NCBI GenBank assembly: GCA_900540905.1
Contig: UQHR01000005.1
Location: forward strand, 20,585 to 84,584
Direction of reading: 5' to 3'
DNA length: 64,000 nt
DNA from: an uncultured Collinsella sp.
Lineage (GTDB): Bacteria > Actinomycetota > Coriobacteriia > Coriobacteriales > Coriobacteriaceae
Made by a program: the position numbers and the translations under genes. This document shows positions 23,977 through 33,700 of this stretch, piece after piece (positions within the stretch are counted from its first letter, which is position 1; each line of letters opens with the position of its first letter). The notes beneath the pieces were generated by a model that searched no databases, was not told the origin of the DNA, and was given only the letters and a program-made list of their open reading frames with translations.

Positions 23977-24381
23977 GTGGCAGGTATGTCGGAAGCAACT
24001 AGGACTCGCACGCATGCGCCCGAGGTTAGGCAGCGCGCCGTCGAGATCCTCCAAGAGGGGGTCGGTCATCGCGCCCTCGCCGCGGAGCTTGGCATTCCCC
24101 AGGCCACGGCTCGTCAGTGGGCCCGCGCGTATGCCGTGGGCGGTGCCGACGCCGTTCTCAATGCCGGTTCGCATCATCACACCTACTCGTACGACGTAAA
24201 GCTCGCTGTGGTTAAGGACCGTCTGGAAAACGGCTTGACGGTTCGCGAGGCCATGATCAAGCACAAGATTCCCAGCGAGTCTTCGGTCAAGGCTTGGTGC
24301 CGTCAGTACCGCGAGAGCGGTGAGGCCGCACTGGTCGATAAGCCGCGCGGTCGCAAGCCGCGCGTTAAAAAGGCGGAATAG
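23977..24381 (+). CDS. Orphan helix-turn-helix protein of the transposase-OrfA type
   Basis: A 134-residue basic protein with two helix-turn-helix units: RQRAVEILQEGVGHRALAAE...ARQWARAY and LAVVKDRLENGLTVREAMIK...VKAWCRQY. The C-terminus is Arg/Lys rich (KPRGRKPRVKK). The arrangement resembles OrfA of IS3/IS150-type insertion sequences or domesticated HTH_28 regulators. No OrfB, inverted repeats or target duplications are nearby. The start is GTG 23977 with AAGG seven bases before it; ATG 23986 is the alternative. It has its own extended -10 promoter and terminator, so it is an independent gene, perhaps a regulator recruited from a transposon. Confidence 0.65.
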   Translation: MAGMSEATRTRTHAPEVRQRAVEILQEGVGHRALAAELGIPQATARQWARAYAVGGADAVLNAGSHHHTYSYDVKLAVVKDRLENGLTVREAMIKHKIPSESSVKAWCRQYRESGEAALVDKPRGRKPRVKKAE

Positions 24382-24393
24382 CAAACGGGATGG

Positions 24394-24417
24394 TGCGCCC
24401 ACAGGGGCGCATTTTTC
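24394..24417 (+). terminator. Terminator of the HTH gene
   Basis: TGCGCCC (24394-24400) pairs with GGGCGCA (24405-24411), followed by TTTTTC. Confidence 0.88.
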
Positions 24418-24666
24418 TTGCCGCGCCAACTTTTTGGACCGGCGCGAGCCTGTCGGGACATTCTCCAAAGTGGCCAATAAACTGCGCGCAGTGGCCCGCG
24501 TGCCTGTCGCTGCGATAGGGGAGCGTCGCCCCACTGCTCCAAAGCGGACGTGCCCTTACCCCGTACGCCTAAAACTCCCCAGTTGACCGAAAACCTGCCG
24601 CCGCTGCTCCTCAATTGAGCTATAACGTTAAACAATTGCAGCGTTTTTGCATGGGGGAGTGATGGT

Positions 24667-27549
24667 ATGACGCTACTGTATTTCCTTACCCTGTTTCCGC
24701 TGGTACCGGCGCTGGGCATGCTGCTCGCGCGCGGTGACCGCGCCCGCGATGCGGTGGGGCTTGTAGGCTCCGGCATTATTATGGCGGTGACAGTTGTAGT
24801 CGCCGTCTTGTTTTTTGGCATGGGTCCGCAGAGCTTTGAGGTTGCCCCCGGCACCTCGCATGTGCTCTCGATCATCAGCTCCGCCATCGATGCCATCCTG
24901 TGCGCCGTCATCCTGTACAACGCGTATAAATATAGGAACGCGCTCACCACGGTGCTCGGCATAGTCCAGCTGGTGGGCTCGCTCGCCTTTGCAGCCATGA
25001 CGTTGCCCGCGGCCGAAGCCGTCACGGCAACGCCGCTCTACTTGGATTACATGAGTGTGATCATGGTCCTCGCCGTCGGTATCGTCGGCAGCCTAATCTG
25101 CGTGTATGCCTTGGGTTATATGAAGGACTTCCAGGCCCATGACGAGCACGAGGCCGCGCTGCGCGGGCAGACCGCGCCCGACCGTCGCCCGCAGTTCCTG
25201 GCGCTCATGTTCCTGTTCCTCTCGGCCATGTTCGTCATCGTGACGAGCGACAACCTTGAGTGGCTGTTCTGCGGCTGGGAAATCACCACCGTGTGCTCGT
25301 TCCTTATGATTGGCTACACGCGCACGCCCGAGGCCATCAAGAACGCCTTCACCCAGATCATCCTCAACATGCTGGGCGGCATCGCGTTTTTGGCCGGACT
25401 CATGTACCTGCACGTTAACGGCATGCCGCTGACCATCTCGGGCATGATCGAGCTTTCCGGCGCCGGAACCGCGCAGTCCGCGCTGCTGGTGATGCCGGTC
25501 ATCCTGTTGTCGCTCGCCGCACTCACCAAGGCCGCGCAGATGCCGTTCCACACTTGGCTGTTGGGTGCCATGGTTGCCCCCACGCCCACGAGCGCCCTGC
25601 TGCACTCGTCAACCATGGTCAAAGCCGGCGTGTTCCTGATGGTCAAGCTGAGCCCGCTCTATGCCATCTATCCCGTGACTGGCTTTATGGTCACGAGTGT
25701 GGGTGCCATCACGTTTTTGCTCGCTGCCCTCATGGCCATCTCGCAGAGCAACGCCAAACGCGTGCTCGCGTACTCCACCATTTCCAACTTGGGCCTTATC
25801 AGTGCCTGCCTGGGCGTCGGCGCGCCCGAGGCCGTGTGGGCCGCGATCTTCCTGATCCTGTTCCACACGGTGGCCAAGTCGCTGCTGTTCCTGTGCGTGG
25901 GCACCGCCGAGCATCATATCGGCAGCCGCAATATCGAGGACATGGACGGTATGTTCAGCCGCATGCCGCACCTGACGCGCCTGATGATGCTGGGCATTAT
26001 GGGCATGTTCGTGGCGCCGTTTGGCATGCTCGTGTCCAAGTGGGGCGCCCTGGTGGCGTTTGCGCAGACCGGCAACGTGCTCATGATCATGGTGCTTGCC
26101 TTTGGCTCGGCCGCGACGTTCTTCTTCTGGGGTAAATGGCTTGCCAAGCTTTCGGGCGTCGACCCCACGGCTCAAAACGTTGAGGTCAATGTCCATAAGA
26201 CCGAATGGATGGCCCTCAACACCATCGCCGCGCTGCTGATTCTGTGCTGCGTGGCGTTTCCGGTTATCTCGAGCGGTCTGGTGTCGCCTTACTTGGCCAT
26301 GGTGTTTGGCCGCGTGCCGTACGTTATCGGCAAGGACGCCATGTATCTGATGGTGGTTATCGTGGCTTTTATCGCCGTGGTGCTGCTGACTTCATTCCGC
26401 GTGAGCAACAAGCCGCACGTCAACGTGTACCTTTCGGGTGTGGGAACCGACAAATATCGCCATTTCCGCGGCTCGATGGGACACGAGGTAAAGGCCGAAA
26501 AGCGCAATTGGTACTCGGAGGACGCCCTTGGCGAGAAGCGTATTGGCCCCGCGGGTAGCGTCGTGTGCTGCAGCATTATCTTGTTTGCGCTGCTGTGTTG
26601 CGCGTGGATTGGGCCCGAGCGGCTTGCCATGAGCGCGCCCTCGGTGCTGCGCGGCAAGTATTTTGAAGGTTCGGGCGTCGTGGGCATCTTTATTGGTACC
26701 GTGGTGTTTTCCTTGATTGCGCCGCTTGTGGGCGGCCTGATCGACGGTCTTGACCGCAAACTTTCGGCCCGCATGCAGGGCCGCGTGGGCCCGCGCCTGC
26801 TGCAGCCCTTCTACGACGTTGCCAAGCTGCTGCGCAAGGCCCCCGCCAGCGTAAACACCATGGACGATACCTACATGGCGTGTGCTCTCATCTTTACCGT
26901 CGTGGGCGGCGGCATCTTTGTGTCGGGCTCCAACACGCTGCTGTGCGCTTTTATGGTGACGCTCGCCGCGATCTTTGTGGTGTTGGCGTCCGCCTCGACG
27001 CAAAGCCCGTTTGCCCAGGTCGGCGCCGACCGCGAGCTGCTGCAGGTTATGAGTTACGAGCCCGCCGTTCTGCTGATGAGCGTGGGCCTGTACCTTGCCA
27101 CCGACAGCTTCGATTCCATCGCCGTGACGGGACAGTCGGCCCCCATCATCGTGTACAGCGCGCCCATTTTCCTCGCGCTGCTCGCGGTGCTTACCATCAA
27201 GCTGCGCAAGTCGCCGTTTGACCTTTCGTACTCGCATCACGCGCATCAGGAGATTGTCCAGGGCGTCGCCACCGAGATGAGCGGCGGCACGCTGGCAAAG
27301 ATGACCCTTATGCACTGGTGCGAGACCGTGCTGTTTTTGATGTGGGTGGGCATGTTCTTTGTTTGGGACAACCCGGTGAGCTGGGTCGTAGCCCTGGTCG
27401 TGATGGCCGCGACGTACTTTATCGAGGTGCTGATCGACAACACCTTCGCACGCAGCAGCTGGCGCAGCTGCTTTAAGCTCGGCTGGGGCGTGGCGCTGGT
27501 GTTTGGCCTGCTCAACCTTATGCCCATCCTCGTCGACGTGTTTATTTAG
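24667..27549 (+). CDS. echAB: Fused EchA-EchB-like membrane subunit of Ech hydrogenase
   Basis: A 960-residue integral membrane protein. Residues 1 to about 600 form a NuoL/MrpD-type ion-translocating antiporter unit (LTKAAQMPFHTWLLGAM, LLHSSTMVKAGVFLM, FCGWEITTVCSFLMIGY). From about 627 the chain continues as a NuoH/HycD-type subunit (DGLDRKLSARMQGRVGPRLL, QVGADRELLQVMSYEP, LRKSPFDLSYSHHAHQEIV). In characterised Ech enzymes these are two proteins, EchA and EchB. The frame is continuous, with no stop or internal start cluster at the junction. It heads a five-gene operon with the hydrogenase subunits and would pump ions when ferredoxin is oxidised. ATG 24667 follows GGGGGAGTG. Confidence 0.85.
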   Translation: MTLLYFLTLFPLVPALGMLLARGDRARDAVGLVGSGIIMAVTVVVAVLFFGMGPQSFEVAPGTSHVLSIISSAIDAILCAVILYNAYKYRNALTTVLGIVQLVGSLAFAAMTLPAAEAVTATPLYLDYMSVIMVLAVGIVGSLICVYALGYMKDFQAHDEHEAALRGQTAPDRRPQFLALMFLFLSAMFVIVTSDNLEWLFCGWEITTVCSFLMIGYTRTPEAIKNAFTQIILNMLGGIAFLAGLMYLHVNGMPLTISGMIELSGAGTAQSALLVMPVILLSLAALTKAAQMPFHTWLLGAMVAPTPTSALLHSSTMVKAGVFLMVKLSPLYAIYPVTGFMVTSVGAITFLLAALMAISQSNAKRVLAYSTISNLGLISACLGVGAPEAVWAAIFLILFHTVAKSLLFLCVGTAEHHIGSRNIEDMDGMFSRMPHLTRLMMLGIMGMFVAPFGMLVSKWGALVAFAQTGNVLMIMVLAFGSAATFFFWGKWLAKLSGVDPTAQNVEVNVHKTEWMALNTIAALLILCCVAFPVISSGLVSPYLAMVFGRVPYVIGKDAMYLMVVIVAFIAVVLLTSFRVSNKPHVNVYLSGVGTDKYRHFRGSMGHEVKAEKRNWYSEDALGEKRIGPAGSVVCCSIILFALLCCAWIGPERLAMSAPSVLRGKYFEGSGVVGIFIGTVVFSLIAPLVGGLIDGLDRKLSARMQGRVGPRLLQPFYDVAKLLRKAPASVNTMDDTYMACALIFTVVGGGIFVSGSNTLLCAFMVTLAAIFVVLASASTQSPFAQVGADRELLQVMSYEPAVLLMSVGLYLATDSFDSIAVTGQSAPIIVYSAPIFLALLAVLTIKLRKSPFDLSYSHHAHQEIVQGVATEMSGGTLAKMTLMHWCETVLFLMWVGMFFVWDNPVSWVVALVVMAATYFIEVLIDNTFARSSWRSCFKLGWGVALVFGLLNLMPILVDVFI

Positions 27550-27561
27550 GAGACGGCGTTT

Positions 27562-28155
27562 ATGGATCATAAAATGTCGCGCTCGCCGTGGGTTATTCAT
27601 TACGACGGCTCGAGCTGCAACGGATGCGATATCGAGGTGCTGGCCTCGCTCACGCCGCTGTTCGATGCGGAGCGGTTTGGCGTAGTCAACACCGGCAACC
27701 CCAAGCATGCGGATATCTTTTTGGTGACGGGTTCGGTCAATGCCCAGAACCTGCCCGTCGTGCGCCAGATCTACAACCAGATGCTCGAGCCCAAGTGCGT
27801 GGTGGCCTGCGGTATCTGCGCGTGTTCGGGCGGCGTGTTCCGCGATGCCTATAACGTGATCGGCGGCGTGGACCGCGCGATTCCCGTGGACGTGTACGCG
27901 CCCGGGTGCGCCATTCGTCCCGAGACCGTGATCGATGCCATCGTGGAGGCGTGCGGCATTCTGGACCAGAAGGAGGCCGTGATGCGCGCCGGTGGCGATC
28001 CGCTTACCGTGGGCGGCGCTGCTACCTGGGACGGTGGCGTTGAGCTGGGCGAGGACGGGTTTGTGGCTGCGGGGGCAGGGGCTGATGGCGCCGGTGGCGG
28101 CGACACGGCCGCTGGGACGCCCGCCGCGCCCGTCGCTGCAAAGGAGGCCGAGTAA
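27562..28155 (+). CDS. echC: Ech hydrogenase small subunit (EchC/NuoB-like)
   Basis: A 197-residue protein carrying the [4Fe-4S] cluster proximal to the NiFe site. The four cysteines are seen in SSCNGCDIE, VACGICACSG and APGCAIRPE. The first 150 residues match NuoB/EchC. The last ~45 residues are a Gly/Ala/Pro-rich tail (AGADGAGGGDTAAGTPAAP) that ordinary EchC lacks. It starts 12 bases after echAB with an AGGAGA site and overlaps the next gene by one base. Confidence 0.9.
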   Translation: MDHKMSRSPWVIHYDGSSCNGCDIEVLASLTPLFDAERFGVVNTGNPKHADIFLVTGSVNAQNLPVVRQIYNQMLEPKCVVACGICACSGGVFRDAYNVIGGVDRAIPVDVYAPGCAIRPETVIDAIVEACGILDQKEAVMRAGGDPLTVGGAATWDGGVELGEDGFVAAGAGADGAGGGDTAAGTPAAPVAAKEAE

Positions 28156-28865
28156 TGCAAAAGGCAATCTATACCACCGTCGGGATCGACGAGCTCCTGT
28201 CGCATGTCCAGGCGCTCAAGGGCGTCGGCGCGCGCTTTGTGCAAATGCACGCCGAGCGCAACGTCGACGACGGCTCGTATCGCTTGGTCTATACGTTTAT
28301 CAACGTTCGTGCTGCTCAGGAACATATTGCGCAGGACGGCAGCTATGCGATCGAGAATCTGGTGGTTGAGGGCATCGACCAGTACCAGGAGATTCCGTCC
28401 ATCAGCTCGTATTACCCCGCGGTGTTCCCGTTTGAAAATGAGGCCCACGACCTGTTTGGTCTTGCCATTACCGATATGCAGATCGACTTTAAGGGCTTTT
28501 TCTACCAGGTCTCGACCGCTGAACCCATGAGCGTTATCACGCCCGAGGTGAAGGCCGCGCGCGAGAAGGCCATGAAGGTCCGCGCGGCTGCCGAGGCCAA
28601 GGCGCGCAAGGCCGCTGCCGAGAAGGCTGCCGCGGCTGCGGCTGCTGCAGGGGAGGGCGTTGCCGGCGATGCCGCGGGCGCCGCTGCTCAGCCCGCTGCG
28701 GCTGCCGGCTCCGATACTCAGCACGATGAGGCTGCTGCGAAGGCCGCGCTCAAGGCCGCCGAGATGGAGGCAAAGCTCGCCGCCATGGATCCCGAGAAAG
28801 CGGCCAAGGTCCGCGCGGCGCTTGCCGCCAAGGCCGCCCGCGACAAGCAGAAAGAGGAGGCGTAA
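28155..28865 (+). CDS. echD: Ech hydrogenase subunit (EchD/NuoC-like) with long Ala/Lys tail
   Basis: A 236-residue protein. Residues 1-130 are the NuoC/EchD-type domain (YRLVYTFINVRAAQEHI, ISSYYPAVFPFENEAHDLFG, MQIDFKGFFYQ). From about 135 the chain is almost entirely Ala, Lys and Glu (AAREKAMKVRAAAEAKARKA and on), probably a long charged helix. EchD and NuoC proteins usually end soon after the domain. The gene is coupled to echC by overlap and precedes the large subunit by five bases. The tail may serve as a spacer or membrane-surface contact; this is speculation. Confidence 0.85.
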   Translation: MQKAIYTTVGIDELLSHVQALKGVGARFVQMHAERNVDDGSYRLVYTFINVRAAQEHIAQDGSYAIENLVVEGIDQYQEIPSISSYYPAVFPFENEAHDLFGLAITDMQIDFKGFFYQVSTAEPMSVITPEVKAAREKAMKVRAAAEAKARKAAAEKAAAAAAAAGEGVAGDAAGAAAQPAAAAGSDTQHDEAAAKAALKAAEMEAKLAAMDPEKAAKVRAALAAKAARDKQKEEA

Positions 28866-28870
28866 GGTCC

Positions 28871-29959
28871 ATGGCACATCGCTCCGTTATTCCGTTTGGC
28901 CCGCAGCACCCGGTGCTGCCCGAGCCGCTTCATCTGGACCTGGTGATCGAGGACGATCGCGTCATCGAGGCAATTCCGCAGATCGGCTTTGTGCACCGCG
29001 GACTCGAGAAGCTCACCGAAAAGCGCGACATGCATCAGTTTGGCTACATCGCCGAGCGCATCTGCGGCATTTGCGCCGTGGGTCACAGCTGCGGCTATGC
29101 CAGCGCCTGCGAGCGCATGCTCGACATCGAGGTGCCCGGCCGCGTGCAGTATATTCGCACCATTCTGCACGAGCTTTCGCGCATCCACTCGCATCTGCTG
29201 TGGCTGGGCCTGCTCGCCGATGCCTTTGGCTTCGAGGCACTGTTCTATCGGTCGTGGACCCTGCGCGAGCAGATTCTCAAGATCTTTGAGAGCACGTGCG
29301 GTGGGCGCGTGATTCTGTCGATTAACGAGATCGGCGGCCTTAAGCACGATATCGAGGATTCCGAGCTGGCCGGCATTGTCCAGACGCTCGATGCCATGCG
29401 CCCCGACTACGAGGCCCTGGTGCATACGTTTTTGGACGATGCCAGCTGCGGCGAGCGCCTGCATGGCGTGGGCGTGATCAGCAAAAAGGACGCGCTGGAT
29501 CTGTCGATGGTCGGCCCGTTTGGGCGCGCCTCGGGCGTGGACTACGACGTGCGCATGTTTGGCGACGGTGCCTACGCGGATCTGGCTGTATTTGAGCCCA
29601 TCGTTGCCATCGATGGCGACTGCTATGCCCGCTGCCAGGTGCGTTGTGCCGAGGTCACGCAGGCTATGGACATTATCAAGGAGCTTGTGGGCAAGATTCC
29701 GCACGACGGCATCGGTGGGCGCACCAAGCTCACGCCGGCCGACGGCGCGCGCGGCGAGGTTGTGATTGAGCAGCCGCGTGGCGAGGCGTATTACTATGTG
29801 CGCGGCAACGGCACCAAGAACCTGGACCGTTTCCGCGTGCGCACGCCGACGTCGCAGAACCTAGCGGGTCTGACGCATGCGCTGCAGGGCGTGCTCCTTG
29901 CCAACGTGCCCATGATTATCCTGACCATCGACCCCTGCATTAGCTGCACGGAAAGGTAG
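28871..29959 (+). CDS. echE: NiFe hydrogenase large subunit (EchE)
   Basis: A 362-residue catalytic subunit. Both nickel-binding motifs are intact: RICGICAVGHS with Cys65 and Cys68, and the C-terminal DPCISCTER with Cys356 and Cys359. This distinguishes it from NuoD of complex I, which lacks these cysteines. The chain ends directly after CTER, so no C-terminal peptide remains for a maturation protease to remove. It produces or consumes H2 in exchange with ferredoxin. No hyp maturation genes are within the window, so they must be elsewhere. Confidence 0.93.
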   Translation: MAHRSVIPFGPQHPVLPEPLHLDLVIEDDRVIEAIPQIGFVHRGLEKLTEKRDMHQFGYIAERICGICAVGHSCGYASACERMLDIEVPGRVQYIRTILHELSRIHSHLLWLGLLADAFGFEALFYRSWTLREQILKIFESTCGGRVILSINEIGGLKHDIEDSELAGIVQTLDAMRPDYEALVHTFLDDASCGERLHGVGVISKKDALDLSMVGPFGRASGVDYDVRMFGDGAYADLAVFEPIVAIDGDCYARCQVRCAEVTQAMDIIKELVGKIPHDGIGGRTKLTPADGARGEVVIEQPRGEAYYYVRGNGTKNLDRFRVRTPTSQNLAGLTHALQGVLLANVPMIILTIDPCISCTER

Positions 29960-29966
29960 GCGCGGC

Positions 29967-30308
29967 ATGAGTTTACTGACATTTGCCAAGACGGCCTTGG
30001 GCTCTATGGTCAAGCAGCCGGTAACGGTGTGCTATCCGCAGGAGAAGCTCGCGGCACCCGAGCGCTTGCGCGGGCATATCGTCAACGACATGGACGTGTG
30101 TATCTGCTGCGGCATGTGTGCGCGTCGCTGTCCGGCGGGCGCGCTCGCGGTCGATCGCAAGGGTGGAACGTGGTCGATCGACCCGTATGCCTGCGTGGTG
30201 TGTGGTGAGTGCATCGAGAGCTGCCCCAAGCACTGCCTGACTATGGACACCGCTCGTACTCCAGTTGCGGCGGACAAGACTCCCACGGTAGAAACTAAGT
30301 CGGAGTAG
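29967..30308 (+). CDS. echF: Ech hydrogenase ferredoxin subunit (EchF)
   Basis: A 113-residue protein with two [4Fe-4S] clusters: CICCGMCARRCPAGAL and CVVCGECIESCPKHC. It wires external ferredoxin to EchC. The gene starts eight bases after echE and is the last of the operon. A short N-terminal extension (SLLTFAKTALGSMVKQPVTV) precedes the clusters, as in NuoI/EchF. The Ser/Thr/Lys C-terminus is probably disordered. Confidence 0.92.
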   Translation: MSLLTFAKTALGSMVKQPVTVCYPQEKLAAPERLRGHIVNDMDVCICCGMCARRCPAGALAVDRKGGTWSIDPYACVVCGECIESCPKHCLTMDTARTPVAADKTPTVETKSE

Positions 30309-30329
30309 CATTGGTATAGAGCTGGAATA

Positions 30330-30361
30330 GGGGCCGGTGGGGGAAATGCCCCACCGGCCCC
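30330..30361. terminator. Strong GC hairpin after the ech operon
   Basis: GGGGCCGGTGGGG (30330-30342) and CCCCACCGGCCCC (30349-30361) form a perfect 13-bp stem. No T-run follows, so a factor-independent terminator is only possible, not certain. Confidence 0.6.
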
Positions 30362-30451
30362 GCGCTTAAACGCGCGGTTGGGCCGCCACGAACAAAACTA
30401 TGCCGGTTTACGGAGCTGGATAGCGAACCTCCGACCATACGGAAAATCCCA

Positions 30452-30599
30452 AAAACAAAACCGCAGGTAGAACTCCTGCGGTTTTTCATAAAACGCGGTT
30501 GTGGTCGGGGGTATCGGGTCAAACGTAGTAGACGGGCCGGTTTCGTGGTGGGTGTCGCCAGCTGATCCCTCGGGGACGGAGGAAAACGGATCGTTTTGG
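30452..30599. repeat. Left copy of a 148-bp direct repeat flanking the surface-protein gene
   Basis: This stretch aligns without gaps to 37479-37626, with about 19 differences in 148 (roughly 87% by eye). It starts with AAAACAAAACCGCAGG, holds a CCGCAGG/CCTGCGG hairpin with a T-run, and ends GGAAAACGGATCGTTTTGG. Just left of it, 30380-30411 also matches sequence found at the right end (37658-37688), which is part of the 37670 palindrome. Confidence 0.85.
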
Positions 30600-30642
30600 C
30601 TCGTCAATCTCGAGTCGCACCTGTTTTCCTGCGAAAACGCTG

Positions 30643-30722
30643 TGTCTCAACTTTGGTGAGACATTTGTCTCACACCCAAAACCGAATCTGGAACGTGTGT
30701 CACCTGCCCTAATTGTGTCTCA
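30643..30722 (+). promoter_or_regulatory. Array of four TGTCTCA motifs upstream of the surface protein
   Basis: TGTCTCA occurs at 30643-30649, inverted at 30657-30663, again at 30666-30672, and at 30716-30722. The first pair forms a 7-bp inverted repeat with a 7-base spacer. The array ends 52 bases before the start codon of the giant gene. It looks like a binding site for a regulator, but no protein can be named. No textbook -35/-10 pair is clear here. Confidence 0.5.
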
Positions 30723-30774
30723 TTCCGTAACTTTAGGCTGATGCAAGGTCTAATCCTGCGAGAAGGGAGACGCG

Positions 30775-33700
30775 ATGGGTAAGTACACGAGGGGTCTCTT
30801 GGCGGTGATACTGGCCGTAGTGCTGGTGTTGCCAGCCGCAGCATTCGCCATGCTGCCCGAGGCCAACGCCAGGTCCAGCACCGGAATGGACGGACCGACG
30901 GTAAGCGGAAAGATCGTCGACCCCAACACCAGCGACAACTGGACATATTGGGCTGCTGGCTCTGACGGTAGCGGCAAAATCACGACACAAAACGTCGGCC
31001 GAATCTGGACCGACAAAACGGTCGAGGCCGGCGAAGAGTCGGACTTTGTAACCACGCTTTCAGCGATATCCTCGACATCGAACACAATAACGACGGTCCC
31101 CAAGCCGCTTGACATCGTGATGGTGCTGGATGCCTCTGGCTCGATGGACGATCCCATGAGTTCAAGCGACCGTACCAAGCGTATTGACGCGCTGAAGACC
31201 GCGGCCAATAGCTTTATCGAAAAGATCGCCGAAGAAAATGCAAAGATCTCGGACGAGTCCAAGCAGCATCAGGTTGCCATCGTAAAGTTCGCGGGCGATA
31301 AGACTAACAAGGTCGGCAACGATATGTATGGTAATAAGGGCTACACCTACAACTATTCGCAGGTCATGAAGGAACCGACGCTTTGTAAGGACGATGGCGT
31401 AAGCAGCCTCAAGAGTACGGTCAACTCCATTAAGCCTGCCGGCGCCACGCGTGCCGACTATGGCATGGATCTTGCCGAGAGCATTTCTGACCGCGAAGAC
31501 GCAAAGAAGGTCGTCCTGTTCTTTACCGACGGTTCGCCCACAAGCTACAGCAGCTTTGAATCTTCGGTTGCCGATAGCGCCATCAACAAGGCAAATAGCC
31601 TGAAGCAAGACGGCACCGTCATTTACACCATTGGCATCTTTAGCGGCGCGAATCCCGCCGCTGACCCCACCGCCTCCGGTACGATTAACGAGAATAAGTT
31701 CATGCATGCCGTGTCGAGCAACTATCCTACCGCGGCATCCAGCATTTCTTTCTGGGGCGAGTGGACCATCAACTTTGGTGCGCGCTCAGAAAACGCCAAT
31801 TACTACAAATCGGCGAAAAATGCCAAGGAGCTCGAGGACATCTTTAAGGACATCTCCGAGAGCATCACTGAGGTCGTTGGCTATCCGACCGAGGTGCACG
31901 ACGGCTATGGCGAGCATAAGTCCGGCTACATCACGTTTACCGATGAGCTGGGCGACTTTATGCAGGTTGACGACTTTACCGAAGTCGAATACAACGGCAC
32001 GACGTTTAAGGATCCGGAAAAGTCCACCAAGGGTAATGTCGACAACTACACCTTTGCCGGCGAAGCTGCGAATCTTGTCATCACCGTCCAGCGCGCCGCG
32101 GAGGGCAATCCCCAGCAGGGCGACATCGTAGAGGTCAAGATCCCCGCGTCGCTGATCCCGCTGCGCAAATTTGACGTTGACGAGACCAAGGGCACGCTTA
32201 AGGTCAGCGATGTAGAGCCCATCCGCGTGAAGTACGCTTCGAGCGTTAAGGACATCGCGCGCGAGAACCTGTTCACCCCTGACGAGGCTCTGAAGAAGTA
32301 CATCGATAAGAATACGACCGACGAGCAGGGCTCCAAGTCCGTTGCCTTCTATGCCAACAAGTGGAACGGCGACCTGGACCTGGGCGACACGATTGCCAAC
32401 TTTAAGCCCGCCGCCACCAACCGTTATTACTTCTTCCAGAAGCAGACGCCCATTTACGTGGACCCCGCCTGCACGCAGCCTGCGAAGGGTCAGCTGGAGA
32501 GCGAACGTCATTATTACTACCAGGATGAGTTTGAGGTAGCGGATGGCAGCGGCAAGCTCGACCACGGCACCACCGTCATCGAGTTTGCCGGCGGGCATGC
32601 TGCGCAGTTTGCGGGCGCCGTGGTTAAAGACGAGAGCAGCGGAAACCTGTCGTTTAGCGAGGGGACCGCGCGTCTGGCCTTTATTGACGAGCTCCATACG
32701 GACAAGAAATCCAACGCGACCGAAACCGCGTCCGACGTGCTCAATCCCAGGTGGAATGACACGTCATCCAAGGAGAGCGCAACGCACGTTGATTCTCACT
32801 TGGGCAATAACGGCAAGATTAGCTTTGATGTGACGCCGGCAACGGTGGATACCAAGGCCGACTTTGGCTTGACCAAGGTGCTCGAGGGCCGCGACTGGAC
32901 GGGTACGGACGAGTTCGCGTTTGAGCTCTCCGCGACGTCCGGGGACGACACCCCGATGCCTGCGTCCACGGACGCGACCGTGCGCCAGGGCAATACGGCT
33001 ATCGATTTCGGCGAGATCGCCTTCAACAAGCCGGGCGAGTACACCTATGAGGTCCGCGAGGTCAAGGGTACGCTGGGTGGCATTGCCTACAGCGATAACG
33101 TTGCGAAGATAACCGTAAAGGCAACCGTCGATACTGCCGGTAAACTAACGGCCGAGGTCACAAAGTCCAAGGATAAGGTGTTCACGAATACCTATAGTGT
33201 GAAGCCTGACGAGTTCAGCGTCACCGACCAGATCACCGCGACCAAGGTCCTGGACGGCCGCGACCTCAAGGAGGGCGAGTTCCACTTCGAGCTCGTCGAG
33301 GGCAACGACGTGGTCGCCGCCGGCACCAATGACGCCGAGGGCAACATCACGATGATCCCCATCGAGTACACCGCTGCCGGCGAACACACCTACACGTTGC
33401 GCGAGGTCAAGGGCAATGCCGGTGGTGTCACCTACGACGGCAAGACCTATACCGTCGTGACCACCATCACCGACAACGGTGACGGTACGCTCAGCGCCAC
33501 GCACGTCCTGAAGGACGTCGACGAGGCGAAGTTCGTCAACTCCTATAAGCCTGGCTCCAAGGACTCCAGCGTCACCGACCAGATCACCGCGAGCAAGTCC
33601 TTGGACGGCCGTGACCTCAAGGCCGGCGAGTTCCGCTTTGAGCTCGTCGAGGGCAACGACGTGGTCGCCACCGGCACCAACAATGCCGACGGCAAGATCG

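Noticed and set aside
23977..24381. Part of a complete insertion sequence
   Set aside because: No OrfB, inverted ends or target duplications were found within reach on either side.
24320..24586. 88-codon frame overlapping the end of the HTH gene
   Set aside because: It runs through the terminator at 24394-24417 and has no ribosome site or recognisable features.
26392..28167. 591-codon open frame antisense to echAB-echC
   Set aside because: It spans two real genes on the other strand and has no family features.
24667..30308. Respiratory complex I (nuo) operon
   Set aside because: The large subunit keeps both nickel CxxC motifs, and nuoE/F/G-type genes are missing, so it is a group 4 (Ech) hydrogenase.
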